From NCBI RefSeq assembly GCF_027580225.2, contig NC_073358.2, forward strand, positions 44,226,501 to 44,290,500: 64,000 nt of DNA. The letters are read 5' to 3'. The notes below the pieces were generated by a model. The model saw nothing but the letters and a program-made list of their open reading frames with translations. It made no database searches and had not been told where the DNA came from. The position numbers and the translations under genes were made by a program. Below are positions 46,835 to 57,655 of the stretch, in pieces (the first letter of the stretch is position 1; each line of letters opens with the position of its first letter). The DNA is from Misgurnus anguillicaudatus (taxonomy: Eukaryota > Chordata > Actinopteri > Cypriniformes > Cobitidae).

Positions 46835-46963
46835 GTACATGTAAACAAACTTTTGCATCAGATTGCAACATTTACTGTACACGCGTAAACTATACTGTTA
46901 TAATCTGCAATAGGATTGAATTCAGTCGGACTGACATAAAACGATGCATGTAAACATAGCCAA

Positions 46964-47292
46964 TGTGTCTGGGAATGACAGTTTGCCAGATAAATGCATA
47001 AAAATTCATAATCTCATTTTTTATAGGATTTATAGGACTCATTCCTGCATTTACATTTAGATGCCAACTCCAAACGGTTGCAGCTTGCATGATGTCAGTA
47101 TTACATAATGTAAAGAACATTCTCAGTCAATGTTAAAGAAATCAAAGTTATATTTTCAGAGTAAGGTTATGTCAAAGACAATCACCATTAGATTGTGAGA
47201 CTTTATGGATTTCACAGACAGGGTCACCTATGATCTCACTTCAGAAATGTAAGTTAAAATCCAAGCGTATACATCTAAATCTAAACAAATGA
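46964..47292. other. Non-coding stretch
   Basis: Nothing recognised. Confidence 0.4.
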
Positions 47293-47871
47293 CAGGGCTC
47301 GAGAGTGCGACCAATTTACATGCGGGTTATCAAACAGGACTGTGCTTGATTCGTATAAGAAAAATAAAATGACAACATGAAAATTATAAAATAGCCTGCA
47401 TGTTTATATTCTGTATTAAACCACCATGGCCGCTAAACTTGCGGTGTTAAAGGGACAGTTCACCCAAAAATGAAAATTCTGTCATCATTAACTCTCCCTC
47501 ATTTTGTTACAAACTTGTATACATTTCTTTGTTCTGATAAACACAAAGCAAGATATTTTGAGGAATGTTAATAATCAAAACAAGCATGAGCCCCATTCAC
47601 TTCTATAGTAGGAAAATATTATACTATGGAAGTGAATGGTTTGTTTACAAACATTCCTCAAAATATTTTCATTCATGTTCAGCAGGGACATTTATACAGG
47701 TTTGTAACAACATGAGGGTGAGTGAATTATGACAGAATTTTCATTTTTGGGTGAACTATAAATCCGATGATGTCAAAAAATAGGGTGCACCTAACTTTTG
47801 TGCTGGTGCACCTAAGAAAAAATGTTAGGCGCACCAGTGCAACCAGTGCAAAAAGTTAGTCTAGAGCCCTG
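47293..47871. mobile_element. CAGGGCTC element copy 2, 5-bp target duplication AATGA, with nested MITE
   Basis: The ends are CAGGGCTCGAGAGTGCG and the inverse GTTAGTCTAGAGCCCTG. AATGA directly flanks both (47288-47292 and 47872-47876). The MITE at 47451-47759 splits it. It is related by its ends to 26899-27223. Confidence 0.85.
47451..47759. mobile_element. Palindromic MITE (TTTTTGGGTGAACTAT type), copy 2
   Basis: A nearly perfect 310-bp palindrome. AGTTCACCCAAAAATGAAAA starts it and TTTTCATTTTTGGGTGAACT ends it. CCATTCACTTCTATAGTAGG is mirrored around the centre. TTAA lies at the left edge (47447-47450). Confidence 0.92.
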
Positions 47872-47876
47872 AATGA

Positions 47877-48780
47877 TGTAACTTGTTGCTGTGCATCTGA
47901 AACATTTAACCTGTTTTTCACTATAAAACCGTTGCAGTATCAAATACTTTGTGAGACATAAAAGAAACACAATCTTGCGTTTTCACAACCAGCACACATC
48001 AAAACTCCTAAAAGAAACCTGGTGTAAAGCTGTCAGCTCCTAAAAGAGAGCTTGCCCAACCTGCCAACTACCTTGCAGTTTAGCAGTTAAATAAATATAA
48101 AACAAGACAGCTTTATGACCTTTCTTACACTGCATTTCTGGCAGAAACAGACTCGCATCGCATCGATATGCAGGAAGACATTAAACAAATTAGCATTAAT
48201 ATGCAGAGCTTCTCTAACTAACTCTACAAACATTAGCTATTAGCCTAGTTATAGTTTCTGCCTGTTGAATAAACACAGGACAGCCTATTCACAATCCAGT
48301 AAATGCTGCGCTAGGCAGATCACTATCATGTGGGTGAAATTGAGCTCACACTTTCTCTCCATCAACTTAGTCCAACAGTATGATGGACGCATCAGATTCC
48401 ACAAGGCTTCAAGTGTATATGAAGAAAGTATTGAACCACTTAAATAAGAAAAGTAAGAAATATTTATCAATCTATGACAAACACTAGATCAAATCTGGAT
48501 GACAGCGCTTTGGGCTCCTTCAAGGTTGTTTGTGATTATTTGTGCATGCAATGGTTTGTGATATTCTCTCAGTAATGTGTATTGAGTCAAGGATACTTCA
48601 AACTTTAATGAAGTCCTGTGTGTTTCTGTTTATAGCTTTGAGAGGCCTCAATTCAGTGTGACAGTCTAGTTTTTTATTCACAAAAGACAGAAAATAATCA
48701 TGGGAACCATCCACTCTGTGCAACTATATACTCAATTTGTAACCCTACAAACCAATTTAAACAGTTACATGATAAATTAC
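47877..48780. other. Non-coding, apparently unique stretch
   Basis: No repeat family or exon recognised. Confidence 0.4.
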
Positions 48781-48950
48781 ACTTTGTGGATCAAAAAAGG
48801 ACGAACCCAACCTGTTGGGTTGTAATTGAACCTTTGCTGGGTTGTTTAAACCCGAAATGTTGGGTTATTAACTCATTGTTGGGTCAAATATAACATTTTT
48901 AGGGTTATTTTAACCCACTGGCTGGGTTTGTCCCTTTTGAAAATAAACCA
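48781..48950. repeat. ACCCA/TGGGT repeat
   Basis: Phrases such as AACCCAACCTGTTGGGTTG and GAAATGTTGGGTTATT match the larger cluster at 27520-28139. Confidence 0.65.
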
Positions 48951-49028
48951 GCAATTTTAAATATTAAATATTACAAATAAAACATTTAGCATGAGATTTA
49001 AAAAGGATCTTAAAAAAGTTTCATCAGA

Positions 49029-49692
49029 AAGTTCACTTTGTAGTGTGTACACTTTGTAGTGTGTACACTTTGTAGTGTGTACACTTTGTAGTGTGTACAC
49101 TTTGTAGTGTGTACACTTTGTAGTGTGTACACTTTGTAGTATGCATCCTTTGAAGTACACTTTGTAGTGTGCGCATCCCTTGTAGTGTGCGCATCCCTTG
49201 TAGTGCGTACACTTTGTAGTGCGCGCATACTTTGTAGTGTGCGCATCCTTTGTAGTGTGCGCATTCTTTGTAGTGTGCGCATCCTTTGTAGTACACTTTG
49301 TAGTATGCATCCTTTGTAGTACACTCTGTAGTGCATACACTTTATAGTGTGCATCCTTTGTAGTACACTTTGTAGTGTGCATCCTTTGTAGTCTGTACAC
49401 TTTGTAGTACACTTTGTAGTGTGCATACTTTAAGGTACGCTTTGTAGTGCGTACACTTTGTAGTGCACGCATCCTTTGTAGTGCGTACAATTTGTAGTGC
49501 GCACATCCTTTGTAGTGTGTACAATTTGTAGTGCGCGCATCCTTTGTAGTGCGTACACTTTGTAGTGCGCGCATCCTTTGTAGTGCACATCCTTTGTAGT
49601 GTGCACACTTTGTAGTGCACACCCTTTGTAGTGCACACCCTTTGTATTGCACTTTGTAGTATGTATCCTTGGAAGTACACTTTGTAGTATAC
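49029..49692. repeat. Minisatellite, 14-18 bp unit (ACTTTGTAGTGTGTAC)
   Basis: About 40 units. The first are a clean 16-mer ACTTTGTAGTGTGTAC; later ones vary (ATCCTTTGTAGTGTGCGC, ATCCTTTGTAGTAC). Because 16 is not a multiple of three, the minus strand cycles through one 16-residue peptide repeat (HTTKCTHYKVYTLQSV) and all three minus frames stay open, the longest 303 codons. I regard these as repeat artefacts. Confidence 0.97.
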
Positions 49693-50532
49693 ACACTGTG
49701 CAACATGGGGTGTTTAAACAAGCATGTAGACTGTACGATGATGACACCTATTGAATTGTAGGCTGTGATGGCTGCAACACAGATTTGCCCAACATCATCA
49801 GCATGCGCTACTTGTAAACAAATACCGGTAGGCAGGTCGTAGCAGCAAACACACTGTGCGTTCATCATGCTGAATTTCTGACATTGTCAGAAAACTATTG
49901 TAGGCTATCTTTTGAAAAAGATAGCCTACAAGCAAGACTGGGAAAACTGCGTCTTTGAACCTCTCTCACTGTACGTATAGAACCACCGATTATGAGCCAT
50001 GATCACAGAAATCGCGAAGATTGCTTCATGACGGCAATCTTACAGACAGCCAAAATTGTGCAGTGTATCCCCGGCTTTAGCTAAAGCCAGAATTAGGCCT
50101 TAGTTAAATTAAGCTGTTTAAGCATCTTTTATAAACATGCCTTAGATAAAGACTTAACTGGTGTGTATCTTGCGACAAATCAATGACGCTGGCATATTTA
50201 AAAATGTGTCTGTGACTCTGTGCAAGCTATTGCCTTAAGCCTTGACTGTGAAACCGGGGGCTAAGTGTGATATATTATGCTAAGGTGGCTTTATTTCATG
50301 TGATATTTTGTGAAGACTCTGTCTCTCTGCACTGCTGTAGGTGATCTGCCCTGAGGGATAAGAACCTGAAGACAACCTCTTCCAGAAGATCAGAGACAAA
50401 TGACTATGAGCGGACAGATTTGCCTTGAACTTCACATAACATCTCCTCAATGATGTTTCTGGCATGAAAGCAGGACAGTTAGAAATTTCTCTTTGAGTTA
50501 CATGAGCTCATCACGGATAATTACGCAATCAT
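49693..50532. other. Non-coding stretch with a perfect hairpin
   Basis: Nothing coding. The hairpin at 49898-49931 is listed separately. Confidence 0.4.
49898..49931. repeat. Perfect inverted repeat, 16-bp arms, 2-nt spacer
   Basis: TTGTAGGCTATCTTTT, spacer GA, then AAAAGATAGCCTACAA. The arms are fully complementary. There is no T-run after it, so nothing suggests a terminator. Confidence 0.9.
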
Positions 50533-50533
50533 G

Positions 50534-50569
<36 letters not shown>

Positions 50570-50591
50570 GTGTCTCTCTCTCTCTTTCTCA
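50533..50591. repeat. CT-rich microsatellite
   Basis: (CT)n with a few TT and GTGT interruptions. Confidence 0.93.
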
Positions 50592-50845
50592 GTATTTTCC
50601 TCGTTTTGTATTTATGCATGCACATAGTGACCTTAGTCTGTGTTTGTGCATGTTTACACGCTCAGCCGTCTGGTGTCCTTAAGCTGTAAAAACTAAACAG
50701 AACACAATTCATATCAGAAATTATAACATTTAAAAATGATGATCATCTCTCTCTAAACTATCTTTCCTTTACATATTAAAACTATAATATAAAAATGCAG
50801 GTAAGTTATTATAAAGGTTTTAGCTGTCACTAGACAAACAACTGT
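50592..50845. other. Non-coding stretch
   Basis: Short AT-rich gap between the CT tract and the 21-bp minisatellite; nothing recognised. Confidence 0.4.
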
Positions 50846-53768
50846 CCAACTGCCTCTATATGTCCGCCTCGATCTATATGTCCGCCGCCTCGATCTATAT
50901 GTCCGCCACCTAAATCTATATATCCGCCGCCTCAATCTATATAGCCGCCTCGATCTATATGTCCGCCGCCGCTATCTATATGTCCACCGTCTCAATCTAT
51001 ATGTCCAGCGTCTCGATATATATGTCCGCCGCCTCTATCTATATGTCCGCCGCCTCGATCTATATGTCCCCGCCTCGATCTATATATCCGCTGCTTCGAT
51101 CTATATGTCCGCCGCCTCTATCTATATGTCCGCAGCCTCGATCTATATGTCAGCCGCCTCGATCTAAATGTCCGTCGCCTCGATCTAAATGTCCGTCGCC
51201 TCGATCTAAATGTCCGCCGCCTCGATCTAAATGTCCGCCGCCTCTACCTATATGTTCGCCGCCTCTACCTATATGTTCGCTGCCTCGATCTATATGTCCG
51301 CCACCTCAATCTATATGTCCGCCGCCTCAATCTATATGTCCGCCGCCTCAATCTATATGTCCACCGCTTCGATCTATATGTCCGCCGCCTTGATCTATGT
51401 CCGCCACCTCTACCTATATGTCTGCTGCCTCGATCTATATGTCCGCCACCTCGATCTATATGTCCCCGCCTCGATCTATATATCCGCTGCTTCGATGTAT
51501 ATGTCCGCCGCCTTGATCTAAATGTCCGCTGCCTCTACCTATATGTTCGCTGCCTCTACCTATATGTTCGCTGCCTCTACCTATATGTCCACCACCTCGA
51601 TCTATATGTCCCCGCCTCGATCTATATATCCGCTGCTTCGATGTATACGTCCGCCGCCTTGATCTATATGTCCGCCGCCTCGATCTATATGTCCGTCGCC
51701 TCGATCTATATGTCAGCTGCTTCGATCTATATGTCCGCCGCCTAAATCTATATATCCACTGCTTCAATCTATATGTCTGCCGCCTCGATCTATATGTCCG
51801 CCGCCTCGATCTATATGTCCGCCGCCTTGATTTAATGTCCGCTGCCTCTACCTATATGTTCGCTGCCTCGATCTATATGTCCGCCACCTCGATCTATATG
51901 TCCCCGCCTCAATCTATATATCCGCTGCTTCGATGTATTTGTCCGCCGCCTTGATCTAAATGTCCGCTGCCTCTACCTATATGTTCGCTGCCTCTACCTA
52001 TATGTCCACCACCTCGATCTATATGTCCCCGCCTCGATCTATATATCCGCTGCTTCGATGTATACGTCCGCCGCCTCGATCTATATGTCCGTCGCCTCGA
52101 TCTATATGTCAGCTGCTTCGATCTATATGTCCGCCGCCTAAATCTATATATCCACTGCTTCAATCTATATGTCTGCCGCCTCGATCTATATGTCCGCCGC
52201 CTCGATCTATATGTCCGCCGCCTTGATTTAATGTCCGCTGCCTCTACCTATATGTTCGCTGCCTCGATCTATATGTCCGCCACCTCGATCTATATGTCCC
52301 CGCCTCAATCTATATATCCGCTGCTTCGATGTATTTGTCCGCCGCCTTGATCTAAATGTCCGCTGCCTCTACCTATATGTTCGCTGCCTCTACCTATATG
52401 TCCACCACCTCGATCTATATGTCCCCGCCTCGATCTATATATCCGCTGCTTCGATGTATACGTCCGCCGCCTCTATCTATATATCCGCTGCTTCGATCTA
52501 TATGTCAGCCGCCTCGATCTATATGTTCGCCGGCTCGTTCTATATGTCTGCCACCTTAATCTATATATACGCCGCCTCGATCTATATATACGCCGCCTCT
52601 ATCTATATGTCCGCCGCCTCTATATGTCCACCTCTTATATCTATATGTCTGCCTCGATCTAAATGTCCGTCGCCTCGATCTAAATGTCCGCCGCCTCGAT
52701 CTAAATGTCCGCCGCCTCTACCTATATGTTCGCCGCCTCTACCTATATGTTCGCTGCCTCGATCTATATGTCCGCCACCTCAATCTATATGTCCCCGCCT
52801 CGATCTATATATCCACTGCTTCAATCTATATGTCCGCCGCCTCGATCTATATGTCCGCCGCCTCGATCTATATGTCCGCCGCCTTGATTTAATGTCCGCT
52901 GCCTCTACCTATATGTTCGCTGCCTCGATCTATATGTCCGCCACCTCGATCTATATGTCCCCGCCTCTATCTATATATCCGCTGCTTCGATGTATATGTC
53001 CGCCGCCTTGATCTAAATGTCCGCTGCCTCTACCTATATGTTCGCTGCCTCTACCTATATGTTCGCTGCCTCTACCTATATGTCCACCACCTCGATCTAT
53101 ATGTCCCCGCCTCGATCTATATATCCGCTGCTTCGATGTATACGTCCGCCGCCTTGATCTATATGTCCGCCGCCTCGATCTATATGTCCGTCGCCTCAAT
53201 CTATATGTCAGCTGCTTCGATCTATATGTCCGCCGCCTAAATCTATATATCCACTGCTTCAATCTATATGTCTGCCGCCTCGATCTATATGTCCGCCGCC
53301 TCGATCTATATGTCCGCCGCCTTGATTTAATGTCCGCTGCCTCTACCTATATGTTCGCTGCCTCGATCTATATGTCCGCCACCTCGATCTATATGTCCCC
53401 GCCTCAATCTATATATCCGCTGCTTCGATGTATTTGTCCGCCGCCTTGATCTAAATGTCCGCTGCCTCTACCTATATGTTCGCTGCCTCTACCTATATGT
53501 CCACCACCTCGATCTATATGTCCCCGCCTCGATCTATATATCCGCTGCTTCGATGTATACGTCCGCCGCCTTGATCTATATGTCCGCCGCCTCGATCTAT
53601 ATGTCAGCTGCCTCGATCTATATGTCCGCCGCCTAAATCTATATATCCGCCGCCTCTATCTATATATCCGCCGCCGCTATCTATATGTCTGCCGCCTCTA
53701 TATGTCCACCTCTTATATCTATATGTCTGCCTCTATTTATATGTCCACCTCTATTTATAAGTCCGCCT
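50846..53768. repeat. Minisatellite, 21-bp unit (GATCTATATGTCCGCCGC core)
   Basis: About 2.9 kb, close to 140 units of a 21-mer with core GATCTATATGTCCGCCGC, some units shortened by three bases (TCCCCGCCTCGATC). A higher-order block recurs: the marker CCTTGATTTAATGTCCGCTG appears near 51825, 52221, 52882 and 53320. Since 21 is divisible by three, frames run through as heptapeptides (MSAASIY, ICPPPRS and YVRRLDL on the plus strand; RRTYRSR on the minus). The longest plus frame is 185 codons. Confidence 0.98.
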
Positions 53769-53923
53769 CTAAGTCTGTTTGTCTAACAGGTTAAATAATT
53801 TTGGAAACTTGCAGCTCTATTTAATCTCCCTGCCATATACAGTATGAGAAACAACTAACACATGCTCCCACATGTCATGTTACATCAAGTGTGTATGTAA
53901 AGACACAGTGACACAATTAACAT
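53769..53923. other. Short non-coding gap
   Basis: Unremarkable sequence between the minisatellite and the SINE. Confidence 0.4.
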
Positions 53924-54060
53924 TTACATTTATGCATTGGGCAGATGCTTTTCTCCTACATGAGTTACAGTGCATTCAATGTATACACTTTATGTGTATG
54001 TGTGTTCCCCTGAATGACCTTTGCGCTGCTAACGCAATGCTCTACCAATTAAGCTAATTT
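53924..54060 (-). mobile_element. tRNA-Ala-derived SINE, reverse orientation
   Basis: The minus strand reads TAGCTTAATTGGTAGAGCAT (A box), an anticodon loop TTAGCAG (anticodon AGC, Ala), AGGTCATTCAGGGGAACAC (T-arm and acceptor, B box weakened), then the tail containing GGAGAAAAGCATCTGCCC. Confidence 0.82.
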
Positions 54061-54805
54061 GGATGAACATAATGATATTCATTCTCGAGAGAGGATGCAG
54101 TGCCTCTATCAGGTCCAGCACCGCATGGAGATCTGTTTAGCTTAAAGTGAAAAGTGAGCATATGACTAGTTGAATTATTGAATGCACTCCAGTCACTTGT
54201 TATAAGCTGCATGGACAAATAGAGCCGACGCTTAAATGCTTTGATGAATCTGCCTTTAAGTGTGATCACGGCCCGTTCAGAAGCAGAAATCAAGCCGGGC
54301 TGTGCATCAAAAACCTGACACGCTGATCAGAGGCATGCTGTGTGTGTCCCTCTGCATCTTTTCAGCTAGAAAATACAAACACACACACACAACGGCAGCC
54401 CATGCGCATTCAGTTTCTCCCAGTCCAGATGGCTGCTTTGTGGAGAGCCTTCCGCTCTGCAATTACAGCGATATGAAAGTGTTTTTCTTTTTTCCACATT
54501 ATTTCAGATCAGAGAGGGAAACTGAGCTGCCAGCGGGTGTATAAGTCTGATAGACACCCACGCGGGCTGCGACACCCTGCATTTAAACCCGCTGCCAGTG
54601 TGGGCGAGCACACAAAGGTTTGTGATCAGAAAGATATCCCATCTGAAGAGAGTCTGCTTTATATGCATTGGGCTACAGTGATGGAGATCTCTTCAGGGGA
54701 GGGTAATCAAATGTCTTCAGGGCCAGGCATGTGATGGACCAACTGTACTGCAACTGTAGTTACCTGTCTGGCTATTTCTCTTTAACCAAATCCTGATAAA
54801 GTAAA
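54061..54805. other. Non-coding, apparently unique stretch
   Basis: Chance frames of 65-80 codons only. Confidence 0.4.
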
Positions 54806-56808
54806 GCCCAGTTAGGCTCTGATTCACACTGATTCAGTACAGCTCTGATTTACACTGACTTAGTAAAGCATTAATTCACATTGATTAAAAAAGCCCAGAT
54901 TCACACTGATTTAATAAAGCCCTGATTCACACTGATTTAATAAAGCCCTGATTCACACTGATTCAATAAGTCCTGAATCACACAGACTTAGTAAAGCATT
55001 TATTCACACTATTTCAGTAAACCCGGATTCACACTGATTTAGTACCACTCTGATTCACACTGATTCAGTAAAGCTAAGGTTCACACCAATTGAGTAAAGC
55101 CCTAATTCACAATGATTTAGTGCTTCTCTAATTCACACCGATTCAGTAAAGCCCTGATTCACACTGATTTAGTAAAGCCCTGATTCACACTGATTTAATA
55201 AAGCCCTGATTCACACTGATTCGGTCAAGTTTAGATTCACACTGATTCAGTCAAGTTCAGATTCACACAGATTCAGCCAAGTTCCGATTTACACTGATTC
55301 AGTACAGCTCTAATTTACATCAATTTAGTAAAGCCCTAATTTACACTGACTGAGTGAAGCTCTGATTCACACAGATTCAGTCAAGTTCAGAATCACACTG
55401 ATTCAGTCAAGTTCAGATTCACTCTGATTTAGTAAAGCCCCAAATCGCACTGATTCAGTCAAGATCAGACTCAAATTGATTCAGTCAAGTTCAGATTCAC
55501 ACTGATTCAGTACAGCTCTGATTCACATCAATTCAGTAAAGCCCTTATTGACACTGATTTAGTAAAGACCTGATTCACACTGATTTAGTCAAGTTCAGAT
55601 TCAAACAGATTCAGTAAAGCTCTGATTCACACTGATTAATTACAGCTCTGATTCACATAAATTCAGAAATCCCATATTCCCATTAATTCAGTAAAGCCCA
55701 GATTCACACTGATTTAGTAAAGCCCTAATTCAAATTGATTCAGTCAAGTTTAGATTCACGCCGATTTAGTGAAGCCCCAAATCACACTGATTCAGTCAAG
55801 TTCACTTTCACACTGATTCAGTACAGCTCTGATTCACATCAATTCAGTAAAGCCCTTATTCACACTGATTTAATAAAGCCCTGATTCACACTGATTTAGT
55901 CAAGTTCATATTCACACAGATTCAGTCAAGTTCAGATTCACACTGATTTAGTACAGCTCTGATTCACATCAATTTAGTAAAGCCCAGATTCACATCAATT
56001 CAGTAAACCCCAGATTCACACTGATTTAGTAAAGCCCTGATTCCAACGGATTCAGTCAAGTTCAGAATCACACTGATTTACTCAAGTTTAGATTCACACT
56101 GATTTAGTCAAGTTTAGATTCACACTGATTTAGTCAAGTTCAGATTCACACTGATTCAGTCAAGTTCAGATTCACACTTAAAGGCGGAGTCCAAGATGTT
56201 TGAAAAACGGTTTGGAAAAGGAGAAGGGCCGACTACCAAAACACACTTATAGCCAATCAAATCAAATCAAATGCCGGGTTGCGTATGTGTGGGGCGGGTC
56301 TATCAACAGAAGGTCCAGATTCTATTGGGGTAGGGGCGTGTTTGTTTAGGTGATTTCAAATATCAACATTGGCTTTCAAACATCATGGACTCCGCCTTTA
56401 ATCAGTCAAGTCCAGATTCACACTGATTTAATAAAGCCCTGATTCACACTGATTTAGTCAAGTTCAGACTCACACTGATTTAGTCAAGTTCAGATTCAGA
56501 CAGTTTCAGTCAAGTTCAGAATCACGCTTATTCAGTCAAGTTCAGATTCACACTTATTCAGTCAAGTTCAGATTCACACTGATTTAGTCAAATTCAGATT
56601 CACACTGATTCAGTCAAGTAAAGATTCACACTGATTCAGTCAAGTTCAGATTCACACTGATTCAGTCAACTTCAGATTCACACTGATTCAGTCAAATTCA
56701 GATTCACACTGATTCAGTCAAATTCAGATTCACACTGATTCAGTCAAGTTAAGATTCACACTGATTCAGTCAAGTAAAGATTCACACTGATTTAGTAAAG
56801 CCTGCTAA
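54806..56808. repeat. Minisatellite, 26-bp unit (TTCACACTGATT core)
   Basis: About 2 kb, close to 70 units. Two unit types, one ending TAGTAAAGCCCTGA (mostly left half) and one ending CAGTCAAGTTCAGA (mostly right half), share TTCACACTGATT. The MITE at 56182-56397 is inserted in it. Confidence 0.97.
56182..56397 (+). mobile_element. TTAA-flanked MITE, family C, copy 5, inside the minisatellite
   Basis: TTAA lies at 56178-56181 and 56398-56401. The ends are AGGCGGAGTCCAAGATG and the inverse CATCATGGACTCCGCCT. Removing the element and one TTAA restores CACACTTAATCAGTCAAG, a plausible minisatellite unit, so this copy shows the insertion mechanism clearly. Confidence 0.95.
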
Positions 56809-56854
56809 TGATGAGCTTTCTTGCTTTCACTCTGCTTGACATGTGGGTGTGCTT

Positions 56855-57070
56855 TTCCATGGGAAGTGCCCAGAAAAGGAATAAGGGAATAAAGTCGATG
56901 ATACGTAACAGTTAACCATGTTCATTTTTTTCCGAATCTTCTAGGAAAGAGGAGTGAGTTTGGCCCAGAAATAATCTGTTACACGCTCAACTGCTTTTTT
57001 GACACTTTGTTTAGCATGAAGATTACTCTTTAACCGTGTTAAGCATGAAATACCGTTAACCCTCCCAAAA
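56855..57070. mobile_element. Degenerate partial copy of the 45376-46187 element
   Basis: Shared phrases: GGGAAGTGCCCA, GTTACACGCTCAACT, TTTTTTGACACTTTG and GAAATACCGTTAACC. It abuts the 26-bp minisatellite. Confidence 0.65.
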
Positions 57071-57647
57071 GCACAAAAAGACAGCAGGAACCATAACACA
57101 GTCTGCATGTGTGCTCCAACCAGTTTCACTAAGGTCCTTTATGCTATGGGCTACTCACTGGTCCTTACAATGGACTTATAATGCTGTATTACCGTAAGTG
57201 ATAACAAACTAAGCTGTGTTGATTCAGTCTCCCTCTTATCTCTCTAACCATTTCCTGGCCCTTCTCTACCATTACTGTCAAGAAAACGCCAAAAATATTT
57301 CACGGACGAAAGAGAGAGAGAGACAGTCAGAGAAAACAAGAAGCTGAGATGGTTATATTTGTTCTCCTTCACCATTAACCGCTTGCTGTGCGGCTTAACC
57401 ACAGCTCTGCCCCAGTAATCTGACAGACGCTGATACACTGCCGTCACATTTAGATGTGCACACCTCACTGGCCATTTCCAGAAACAGCAGACGTGCGATA
57501 ATAACAGGGATGGTCACATTAATCCGGTCATCACCGCGGAAAGCCGTCAACACTCTGGGACAGGCGCAAGATCACACATGGCTTTGCGCTCCCCTGCCCC
57601 TGTCCATCAAGCTGTCGTTCCTCTGGCAGATATCAAAAAGATATGAC
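57071..57647. other. Intron-like sequence downstream of the coding exon
   Basis: Follows the donor of the minus-strand exon. No further exon is recognised down to the minisatellite. There is a GA run at about 57309-57322. Confidence 0.5.
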
Positions 57648-57655
57648 GAACTCAC
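57648..57655 (-). other. Splice donor of the coding exon
   Basis: On the minus strand the exon ends CGG and the intron begins GTGAGT, matching the vertebrate 5' splice consensus at the first six intron bases. Confidence 0.78.

Larger units (their letters stand above)
44549..46963. mobile_element. Composite element with GGCTACGTTTACATG inverted ends
   Basis: The left end TGGCTACGTTTACATGCC and the right end GCATGTAAACATAGCCA are inverted. Inner text also fits one element (AATCGGATTAAAAATCC on the left, CAATAGGATTGAATTCAG on the right). Between them are a palindromic MITE (45010-45367), a TTAA-flanked element (45376-46187) and a Tc1 remnant (46415-46834). Confidence 0.6.

Noticed and set aside
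44537..46974. Near-match ATGTGACT / ATGTGTCT as an 8-bp duplication around the composite
   Set aside because: The left copy is three bases away from the terminus, so the fit may be chance.
48957..49868. 303-codon minus-strand open frame, the longest in the window
   Set aside because: It is almost entirely a translation of the 16-bp minisatellite; no splice sites, no domain, and all three frames of the strand are open.
50959..53262. Several 60-185 codon frames on both strands
   Set aside because: They translate the 21-bp repeat; openness follows from a stop-free unit whose length is a multiple of three.
49029..56808. CRISPR array
   Set aside because: Units are contiguous without unique spacers and the DNA is clearly vertebrate.
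54806..56808. AP-1/Maf-like sites in the 26-bp repeat (TGATTCAGTCA)
   Set aside because: The match is imperfect and the repetition alone explains its abundance; no basis for claiming regulatory function.
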